From assembly GCA_046048295.1 (NCBI GenBank), contig JBJOGJ010000206.1:1-7045 (forward strand): a DNA stretch of 7,045 bases, in the 5' to 3' direction. The stretch is from CBDCWA01 sp046048295. Lineage in GTDB: Bacteria; Pseudomonadota; Alphaproteobacteria; Rhizobiales; Hyphomicrobiaceae. This document shows, one piece after another, positions 1-5,556 of this stretch. The translations under genes and the position numbers were made by a program. Position 1 is the first letter of the stretch; every line of letters starts with the position of its first letter. The notes beneath the pieces were generated by a model. That model was not told the origin of the DNA, ran no database searches, and saw only the letters and a list, made by a program, of their open reading frames with translations.

Positions 1-195
1 GCGGACTACGGCATTGCCGAGTTTCTTCGTCACCGTAAAACCAAATCTCGGGACGCCACGCTCCGCCATGTCCTGGTCAGCCGACACCTGCCCCGCTCGC
101 TGTTTGGCCTCGAGCAGAAAAGCAGGCGTGCTCCAGCGGTTGCCCCCTCTGACGCTCAGAAATTCGGATCGCTTCTTGATCGTCGCCAGTGTCAC
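1..195 (-). CDS. rnpA: Ribonuclease P protein component, N-terminal part (runs off the left edge)
   Basis: This is the protein subunit of RNase P, which binds the catalytic RNA and helps remove 5' leaders from pre-tRNAs. I translated the minus strand by hand. It gives 65 codons that continue past base 1, with an early IKKRSEFLSVRGG stretch and then PRFGFTVTKKLGNAVVR. The second stretch is the start of the conserved RNR region of RnpA, whose Arg-rich helix is cut off by the window edge. The frame is the same as rpmH and is separated from it by the rpmH stop at 250-252. Between that stop and base 195 the frame has no ATG. GTG at 193-195 is the first usable start, with a GGGG on the sense strand (complement of 207-210) about 11 bases upstream. 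The exact start is uncertain, but the identity is secure. rnpA following rpmH is the standard bacterial order, and the two are probably co-transcribed. Confidence 0.9.
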   Translation of the reverse strand, partial: MTLATIKKRSEFLSVRGGNRWSTPAFLLEAKQRAGQVSADQDMAERGVPRFGFTVTKKLGNAVVR

Positions 196-249
196 GGGTG
201 TCGAAACCCCTGCCGAGCCAACCCGGACGTTCGGGTATTGCCGAGGTAA

Positions 250-384
250 TCAGGCCGACAAGCGCTTCCTGCCCTTGGAGCGGCGGCGTGCAATGACCCG
301 GCAGCCGCCCTTGGTGGCCATGCGGGCCCGGAAACCGTGGCGGCGCTTCCGCACGAGGCGGCTTGGTTGATAGGTGCGTTTCAC
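250..384 (-). CDS. rpmH: 50S ribosomal protein L34
   Basis: L34 is a small, very basic protein of the large ribosomal subunit. The 44-residue product has the usual length and the hallmark blocks KRTYQPSRLVRKRRHGFRAR (residues 2-21), MATKGG and the GRKRLSA end. The start is GTG at 382-384. It is preceded on the sense strand by GGAG (complement of 393-396) eight bases away, so no longer N-terminal extension is needed. The segment between MATKGG and GRKRLSA is unusual: residues 28-37 read CRVIARRRSK, where alphaproteobacterial L34 usually has something close to RKVLAARRAR. The frame is intact and the changes mostly keep positive charge, so I treat it as functional. It lies upstream of rnpA and has its own promoter at 487-516. 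Confidence 0.96.
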   Translation of the reverse strand: MKRTYQPSRLVRKRRHGFRARMATKGGCRVIARRRSKGRKRLSA

Positions 385-711
385 AAATCGAACTCCGGGT
401 TTGGCTGGATTGCGGTGCGAAACCCGACTGATGGCCAGCCGTGCGCCAATGCAACCCACCGAAATGAGAATTTCGCGGAAGGCCGCTTTATAATGGCGCC
501 GAGACAGACAAGTCAATCGGGTGGCACCAAAAACGCGCGCATTGCCGTCGCGCAACCGCCGCCTCCGGAACTCACAAGCAACTTCACGCCCAATCACGAA
601 GGTTGAGCCCTTTTCACGTGTCGTTGAGACGGCCTTCTTTTCCCGCCGGATTTGAGCAAATTGGGCGTCGGGACCTTCCACTGCCCGAACTCGGACCATT
701 GGAGAGACGAC
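385..711. other. Divergent intergenic region between rpmH and the DUF547 gene
   Basis: The gap is 327 bases. Its left part is the rpmH leader with its Shine-Dalgarno and the leftward promoter at 487-516. I looked for a rightward promoter for the gene starting at 712 and found no convincing -35/-10 pair; TTGAGA at 624-629 has no good partner. A CACGTG palindrome at 615-620 is noted without meaning attached. Open frames crossing the gap on either strand lack a start site and recognisable protein content. Confidence 0.6.
487..516 (-). promoter_or_regulatory. Predicted sigma70-type promoter for rpmH-rnpA
   Basis: On the minus strand there is a TTGACT -35 box (complement of 511-516) and a TATAAA -10 box (complement of 487-492), separated by 18 bases. 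This is close to the housekeeping consensus. It points at rpmH, leaving a leader of roughly 95 bases, and a strong promoter suits a ribosomal protein gene. Seen by eye; no transcription data. Confidence 0.65.
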
Positions 712-1593
712 ATGAAAGCCTGGCTTGCTCGTGCAACCACAATTGCCGCACTGTCTGCGGCAGTAACTGCTACGCTCACCGGACCGCTGAGCAGTCCGAA
801 CACGGCTGTGGCGGCAGAATTGCAGCAGGCCTTCAAGAATCATGCAGGTGTCGGAGCCGGCAAGGTCCTGGACCATTCTGCCTGGTCCGCACTACTCCGG
901 AAATACGTCAAGCCCGGCAAGGATGGGTTGAACCGGGTCGACTATAGTGCCTTCAAGTCCTCCGGGCACAGTTCGCTCAGATCCTATATTGCCATGCTCG
1001 AGCGGGTCAGACCCGCCGAATTGGACAGGAAGGAGCAGTTCGCTTTCTGGGCCAACCTCTACAATGCCAAGACGATCGACATCGTACTCGAAAACTACCC
1101 AGTTGATTCGATACGCAAAATCTCCATTGGCGGCGGCCTGTTCGGCGCACTGAAGAGCAGCGTCGGCGCCGGCGGTCCATGGAAAGCCAAGGTCATGACA
1201 GTCGCCGGACACAAGCTCAGCCTCGATGATGTCGAACACGAGATACTGCGCCCGATCTTCAAGGATCCCCGCGTACATTACGCTGTGAATTGTGCCTCGA
1301 TCGGCTGCCCCAACCTCCGGCGTCAGGCATTTACGGGAGCTAATCTCGATGCAGAGCTGGATTCCGGAGCAACGGAATACGTGAACCATCCCCGCGGCAT
1401 TACCGTCGCAGATGGCCGCCTCAAGGCATCAAGCATATACAAGTGGTTTGTAGCCGACTTTGGCGGCACCGCAAAAGGCGTAATCGAACACGTGCGAAAG
1501 TATGCAAAGCCCAACCTCCAGGCACGATTAGCGGGCAAGACGGACATCACCGAATACGACTACGACTGGACACTGAACGATACCAGAAATTGA
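712..1593 (+). CDS. Exported DUF547-domain protein
   Basis: The product is 293 residues. An N-terminal signal peptide is visible: positively charged MKAWLARA, a hydrophobic Ala/Leu stretch to about residue 25, and an AVA-A type cleavage site near residues 32-35. The mature protein should therefore be periplasmic or envelope-attached. The DUF547 hallmarks are FWANLYNAKTIDIVLENYP (about 112-130) and VNCASIGCPNLRRQAF (about 192-207), with the conserved cysteines at C194 and C199. An upstream YVKPGKDGLNRVDYSAF block is also typical. The biochemical role of DUF547 is not established. I chose ATG 712 because GGAGAG at 701-706 is correctly placed and the signal peptide starts there; a TTG at 652 would bury the signal peptide. 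It is the first gene of the probable four-gene unit, 32 bases before the next. Confidence 0.88.
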   Translation: MKAWLARATTIAALSAAVTATLTGPLSSPNTAVAAELQQAFKNHAGVGAGKVLDHSAWSALLRKYVKPGKDGLNRVDYSAFKSSGHSSLRSYIAMLERVRPAELDRKEQFAFWANLYNAKTIDIVLENYPVDSIRKISIGGGLFGALKSSVGAGGPWKAKVMTVAGHKLSLDDVEHEILRPIFKDPRVHYAVNCASIGCPNLRRQAFTGANLDAELDSGATEYVNHPRGITVADGRLKASSIYKWFVADFGGTAKGVIEHVRKYAKPNLQARLAGKTDITEYDYDWTLNDTRN

Positions 1594-1625
1594 TCGGCCA
1601 CCGATTACAAGGAAGGGATTCCGAC

Positions 1626-2417
1626 ATGCCTGCAGCGACTGAACAACCGCCAAGGGCTGCAATCGGCCGCTGGCTGCCACTTATCGTCATAGCCTTGCTG
1701 ATGGCCATCGTATTCGGCATGGGATGGCACAAGTACCTCTCCTTCAAGACGATCGGTCTCAATTACGAGGCGATGCAGGGCTTCATCGGACAGAACCTTA
1801 TACTGTCTCTGATCATCTACATGGCAGCCTATATCGTGGTCGTTGCGCTGTCGTTGCCAGGCGGCCTGGTCATGACGCTGTCTGGCGGACTGCTGTTCGG
1901 CTGGCAGCTCGGCATCCCGGCAACGGTTTTGGCCGCGACGATCGGTGCAACGATCATCTTTCTCGTCGCTAAGACGTCGTTCGGTGAGTCCCTGGCGGCA
2001 AAAGCCGGACCGTGGATCGGCAAGCTCCGGGACGGATTCCAGGAAAATGCTCTGAGCTACCTCCTGTTCCTGCGATTAGTGCCGATCTTTCCATTCGTAG
2101 TCGTCAACCTTGCACCAGCCTTGCTGGGAGTACCCCTTCGGACCTATGTTCTCGGAACATTCTTCGGAATTATTCCCGGCACCTCTGCCTACGCGTTGGC
2201 CGGCGCCGGACTCGGCAGCATCGTCGAAGCCCAAAACACTGTATACAATGCATGTGTCAAAGCGAACGGCGAAAGCGGGTGCACCTACAATATCGACTTC
2301 AGCGCACTCGTAACGAAAGAGCTCGTTTTTGCCGGTATTGCTCTTGGTTTGGTCGCACTCATGCCGGTCGCAATAAACATTTTCAGGAAGAAGAACCGCA
2401 ACGATGCAGAAGCTTAG
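1626..2417 (+). CDS. TVP38/TMEM64 (VTT/DedA-like) inner-membrane protein
   Basis: This is a 263-residue integral membrane protein. Hydrophobic segments lie near residues 15-35, 58-80, 83-112, 144-166, 172-197 and 231-253. The VTT/SNARE-associated core is recognisable from SLPGGLVMTLSGGLLFG (76-92), the FLRLVPIFPF motif (148-157, with R150 and P153) and a Gly-rich GIIPGTSAYALAGAGLG (181-197). Relatives include E. coli YdjX/YdjZ. Members of the wider DedA/VTT superfamily move lipids across membranes, but the job of this subfamily is not settled. Basic residues at both ends (R10, R15; FRKKNR at 253-258) put N- and C-termini in the cytoplasm. That would place the 198-228 loop, with C210 and C219, in the periplasm. 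The start is ATG 1626 with GGAAGGG at 1611-1617; the longer open frame overlaps the upstream gene. The last 14 bases overlap the next gene, which suggests translational coupling. Confidence 0.88.
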   Translation: MPAATEQPPRAAIGRWLPLIVIALLMAIVFGMGWHKYLSFKTIGLNYEAMQGFIGQNLILSLIIYMAAYIVVVALSLPGGLVMTLSGGLLFGWQLGIPATVLAATIGATIIFLVAKTSFGESLAAKAGPWIGKLRDGFQENALSYLLFLRLVPIFPFVVVNLAPALLGVPLRTYVLGTFFGIIPGTSAYALAGAGLGSIVEAQNTVYNACVKANGESGCTYNIDFSALVTKELVFAGIALGLVALMPVAINIFRKKNRNDAEA

Positions 2418-3882
2418 TGAAGCCGATCACCAGCCTCTATCGGACGCAGGCAAGGCGGGCGAGCGGGAAATCAGCACCGACATCTGCGTTATCGGCGCTG
2501 GCTCCGGTGGGCTTTCGGTGGCTGCCGCCGCCGCAGCCTTCGGGCGCAGTGTGGTACTGATCGAAAAGCACAAGATGGGCGGCGACTGCCTCAACTACGG
2601 CTGCGTTCCCTCCAAGGCACTCATCGCAGCCGGCCGGCGCGCGCATATCATGCGATCGAGCGGCGCATTCGGTCTCACACCGCTCGAGCCGGAGATCGAC
2701 TACCGGGGCGTCCACGACCACATCAAGGGTGTCATCGCTGCCATTGAACCGAACGATTCCATCGAACGTTTCACTGGACTTGGCGTCAGGGTCATCACCG
2801 CCACCGGCAGGTTTATCGACAAGCGGACGGTGGAGGCAGGTGAACACCGCATCAGCGCTCGCCGCTTCGTCATTGCAACAGGCTCCTCGCCCCTCGTCCC
2901 ACCGATACCCGGCCTTTCCGAAATACCCTATTTCACGAATGAAACCATCTTCGACAACAAGACCCGGATCGAGCATCTCATCGTCGTCGGCGGCGGTCCA
3001 ATCGGCATGGAACTCGCCCAGGCCCACCACCGCCTTGGCAGCAAGGTAACCGTCGTCGAGGGAGCCAAGGCACTTGGCAAGGACGATCCCGAACTGACGG
3101 CGCTCGTCCTCGACACAATGCGCCAGGAAGGGGTTGTCATTCGCGAAGGAGCCACCGTCGAAAAGATCGAGGGCGGTCCCAACATCGTGCGTGTTGTAGT
3201 GAAGACCGAGCAAGGCAGCGAGACGATCGACGGCAGCCACGTTCTCATTGCGACTGGACGACAGGCAAACCTTGCCGGTCTCAACCTCGAAGCCGCCGGA
3301 ATCAAGTATGATCGCGGCGGCATCAAGGTGGATGGCGGCATGGTCACCTCCAATCGCAAGATATTCGCCATCGGCGACTGCGTCGGCGGACTGCAATTCA
3401 CTCACGTAGCGAATTATCATGCCGGCATCGTCATCCGCCGCGCACTCTTCCGCCTCCCCGTCAAGGCAAGTATGGACGCCATGCCCTGGGTGACGTACAC
3501 CGAACCCGAACTTGCCAACGTCGGCCTGACGGAAGCAGAGGCAAAGGAGCGTTACGGCATGATCAACGTGCTTCGCTGGCCGTTCCACGAGAACGACAGG
3601 GCACAGGCCGAGCGTGCCACACATGGGTGCGTAAAGGTGATTACAAACCGAAAGGGACGTATCCTCGGGGCAGCCATAGTCGGCGAGAGTGCCGGCGAAC
3701 TCATTCAAATGTGGTCGCTCGCGATATCCCAGCGGATGAACATCAAGGCAATGACAGCCTGGACTTCGCCATATCCGACGCTTTCTGAGGTCAACAAGCG
3801 GGCTGCCTACCGCTACTACCAGACAGCAGCTAGCAGCCCGCTCGTACGGGCCGTGATTGGTTTCCTGGCCAGGTTCGGCTGA
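2404..3882 (+). CDS. FAD-dependent pyridine nucleotide-disulfide oxidoreductase (mercuric reductase/dihydrolipoamide dehydrogenase-like)
   Basis: A 492-residue flavoenzyme that should pass electrons from NAD(P)H through FAD to an active-site disulfide and then to an unidentified substrate. Domains in order: FAD-binding GAGSGG (31-36); redox-active GGDCLNYGCVPSK (59-71) with C62 and C67 in the CX4C spacing; ATGSSP (158-163); NAD(P)-binding GGGPIG (196-201) with E219 at the end of the second strand, which favours NADH; ATGRQ (283-287); FAD-binding GDC (324-326); and a C-terminal dimerisation domain with SPYPTLSEVNKRAA (455-468). Dihydrolipoamide dehydrogenases and glutathione reductases have His where this protein has Y457, while E462 is kept. 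MerA proteins have Tyr there. It has no N-terminal HMA domain and no C-terminal vicinal cysteines, so true mercuric reductase is unlikely. ATG 2404 overlaps the end of the membrane-protein gene; pairing of such a protein with this enzyme type points to a joint membrane-linked function. Confidence 0.9.
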   Translation: MQKLSEADHQPLSDAGKAGEREISTDICVIGAGSGGLSVAAAAAAFGRSVVLIEKHKMGGDCLNYGCVPSKALIAAGRRAHIMRSSGAFGLTPLEPEIDYRGVHDHIKGVIAAIEPNDSIERFTGLGVRVITATGRFIDKRTVEAGEHRISARRFVIATGSSPLVPPIPGLSEIPYFTNETIFDNKTRIEHLIVVGGGPIGMELAQAHHRLGSKVTVVEGAKALGKDDPELTALVLDTMRQEGVVIREGATVEKIEGGPNIVRVVVKTEQGSETIDGSHVLIATGRQANLAGLNLEAAGIKYDRGGIKVDGGMVTSNRKIFAIGDCVGGLQFTHVANYHAGIVIRRALFRLPVKASMDAMPWVTYTEPELANVGLTEAEAKERYGMINVLRWPFHENDRAQAERATHGCVKVITNRKGRILGAAIVGESAGELIQMWSLAISQRMNIKAMTAWTSPYPTLSEVNKRAAYRYYQTAASSPLVRAVIGFLARFG

Positions 3883-3890
3883 AAGCTAAT

Positions 3891-3898
3891 GAGGAGGT
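3891..3898 (+). promoter_or_regulatory. Strong Shine-Dalgarno that decides the TTG start of the histidine kinase
   Basis: GAGGAGGT lies immediately after the oxidoreductase stop codon, with AGGAGG ending five bases before TTG at 3903. It is the strongest ribosome binding site in the window and is paired with a weak start codon. Confidence 0.75.
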
Positions 3899-3902
3899 AT
3901 TC

Positions 3903-5513
3903 TTGCCTTTCGACCTCAAGCAGGACGTAGGCAGGCTTCTGCAATCTTTCGGCAGCCTTACGACAGCCGCGCAGCGGAAGATCGGCACTCGGGTCCCACC
4001 ACTCGCGTTTCTTAGAAGGCAGGCGAAGGGAGAGCCGCGCCACTTGGGCCTTTCGGCCAAGCTTCTTCTTCTCACCATCGCATTCGTGATGCTGGCGGAA
4101 GTTCTGATTTTTGTACCGTCGGTTGCAAATTACCGAGTCGTATGGCTCCTGGACAGGATTTCCGCGGCACGGATTGCAGCGCTTGCAGCGGATGCGAATC
4201 GTGGCGGCACCATTCCGGCCAACGTGAAGCGTGAATTACTCGAGAATGCCAAGGTTCTATCAATCTCGATCAAACTCAACAACGCGCGCCGCATGGTTCT
4301 TCAGGCCGAGGAGCAATCGGTCATCGCCCGGCACTACGACCTTCGCCCGCCTAGTCAATCTTCCCTAACCGGCAGCCTAAGTCGACGGTTTGGTCTGATC
4401 GCCGATGCACTCGGCGTCTTCCTCGCACCGAAAAACCGCATCATACGCGTACAGGGCCATCCGATGTCCAGCGACAACGGCATGTTTGGCCCGGGCGATT
4501 TCGTCGAGATCACGCTGCCGGAGGAACCACTCAGAGCGGCAATGGTCGGATACGCCGTCAACATTCTGCTACTCTCCATCGTCATCTCTATCATCACGGC
4601 GGCGCTGATCTATTTCGCACTCGTTCGCCTGCTCGTCCGGCCAATGCGGGCACTTTCCACCAGCATGCTGCATTTTGCCGAGCAGCCCGAGGACCCGGGG
4701 CGGATTATCGAGGCGAGCACGCGCGGCGACGAGATCGGCACCGCGGAACGCGAACTACAGCAACTGCAGAAGGATCTCCAGCAGATGCTGAAGCAGAAGG
4801 ATCACCTCGCGCAGCTTGGTCTTGCAGTCTCCAAGATCAACCACGACCTGCGCAACATGCTGGCGAGCGCCCAGCTCATGTCCGACCGGCTTACCTCTGT
4901 CGACGATCCGACCGTCCAGCGCTTTTCTCCGAAGCTCATCGCGTCCCTCGACCGCGCAATCAACTTCTGCGACGCGACCCTCAGGTACGGTCGCGCGGAA
5001 GAGGCCAGCCCACGCCGCGAAATGCTCGTATTGGCTGACCTAGTAGGCGAAGTCGGCGATGGCCTTGGACTGCCCCGCGACGGGATGACCTGGGAGGTAT
5101 CGATCGAGCCCAACATCCTCGTTGACGGCGATCGCGACCAGTTGCATCGCGTCTTGAACAATCTGGTACGCAATGCAGTCCAGGCCCTCGAGTCGATGCC
5201 GCCCCCCTCCCCCCGCAGAATATCGGTGAGAGGCTCACGAGAATCCGGGTGGACCCGGATATGGATCTCCGACACTGGCCCGGGCGTCCCCGAGCAGGCC
5301 CGTGCCAGGCTGTTCCAGCCGTTCAAGGGGGGTGTCCGCAGGGGGGGCACAGGCCTTGGCCTCACGATTGCCGCAGAACTTGTCAAGGCTCATCGCGGCA
5401 GGCTGACACTGGTCGATGCAGCTGAGCGCATAGTTGCCGGAGCTGAGTTCCTAATCGAGATTCCGGATCGCTCAGTGGCGACACCGACTGCGGCCGAAAC
5501 AAACTGTTCCTAG
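3903..5513 (+). CDS. Membrane-bound sensor histidine kinase (HAMP, HisKA-like, HATPase_c)
   Basis: A 536-residue two-component sensor that should autophosphorylate on His and pass the phosphate to a response regulator not present here. Layout: cytoplasmic N-tail (1-50), TM1 (about 52-72), a periplasmic sensor region of roughly 145 residues that matches no fold I recognise, TM2 (about 217-240), HAMP with RPMRALSTSM (246-255), a Gln-rich coiled-coil linker (281-300), and a dimerisation/phosphoacceptor helix with KINHDLRNML, H314 being the phosphoacceptor. The ATPase domain has an N box NNLVRNAVQAL (419-429), G1 DTGPGVP (457-463) and G2 GGTGLGL (481-487). The H box reads HDLRNML, lacking the usual proline after Asn. 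The start is TTG 3903, justified by a near-perfect GAGGAGGT Shine-Dalgarno; there is no ATG nearby. It lies 20 bases after the oxidoreductase, so it is probably co-transcribed with the genes it may control. Its ATPase region contains several C and G homopolymers. Confidence 0.92.
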   Translation: MPFDLKQDVGRLLQSFGSLTTAAQRKIGTRVPPLAFLRRQAKGEPRHLGLSAKLLLLTIAFVMLAEVLIFVPSVANYRVVWLLDRISAARIAALAADANRGGTIPANVKRELLENAKVLSISIKLNNARRMVLQAEEQSVIARHYDLRPPSQSSLTGSLSRRFGLIADALGVFLAPKNRIIRVQGHPMSSDNGMFGPGDFVEITLPEEPLRAAMVGYAVNILLLSIVISIITAALIYFALVRLLVRPMRALSTSMLHFAEQPEDPGRIIEASTRGDEIGTAERELQQLQKDLQQMLKQKDHLAQLGLAVSKINHDLRNMLASAQLMSDRLTSVDDPTVQRFSPKLIASLDRAINFCDATLRYGRAEEASPRREMLVLADLVGEVGDGLGLPRDGMTWEVSIEPNILVDGDRDQLHRVLNNLVRNAVQALESMPPPSPRRISVRGSRESGWTRIWISDTGPGVPEQARARLFQPFKGGVRRGGTGLGLTIAAELVKAHRGRLTLVDAAERIVAGAEFLIEIPDRSVATPTAAETNCS

Positions 5514-5515
5514 TT

Positions 5516-5536
5516 GGCGCGGTCCGGAGCCGTGCC
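5516..5536 (+). terminator. Possible weak terminator hairpin after the histidine kinase gene
   Basis: GGCGCGG (5516-5522) can pair with CCGTGCC (5530-5536) over a 7-base loop, with one G-U pair. It starts three bases after the kinase stop, which is the right place to end the four-gene transcript. No run of T follows (only GCCTTCGC), so intrinsic termination would be weak. It may instead be an RNA-stabilising hairpin. Confidence 0.35.
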
Positions 5537-5544
5537 GCCTTCGC

Positions 5545-5556
5545 TCAATCCTCTTG
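5545..5556 (+). repeat. 12-bp direct repeat, copy 1
   Basis: TCAATCCTCTTG here is repeated exactly at 5609-5620, 64 bases further on, in the spacer between the kinase gene and the tRNA. The flanks of the two copies do not match. The recombinase stop codon (complement of 5545-5547) falls within this copy. Confidence 0.6.

Noticed and set aside
652..711. TTG start at 652 giving a 20-residue N-terminal extension of the DUF547 protein
   Set aside because: No Shine-Dalgarno precedes it and it would bury a clear signal peptide; ATG 712 has GGAGAG at the right spacing.
385..876. Extended minus-strand frame that adds 164 residues ahead of L34
   Set aside because: L34 is 44 residues in all relatives, has a ribosome site before GTG 384, and the promoter at 487-516 lies inside the supposed extension.
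1443..1625. Longer version of the VTT gene starting inside the DUF547 gene
   Set aside because: The extra 61 residues are a frame-shifted reading of DUF547 codons; ATG 1626 has a good Shine-Dalgarno.
2437..3708. 423-residue open frame on the minus strand
   Set aside because: It is the antisense of the oxidoreductase in a GC-rich gene, with no family resemblance and no start site.
2404..3882. True mercuric reductase (merA)
   Set aside because: No N-terminal heavy-metal domain, no C-terminal cysteine pair and no other mer genes nearby.
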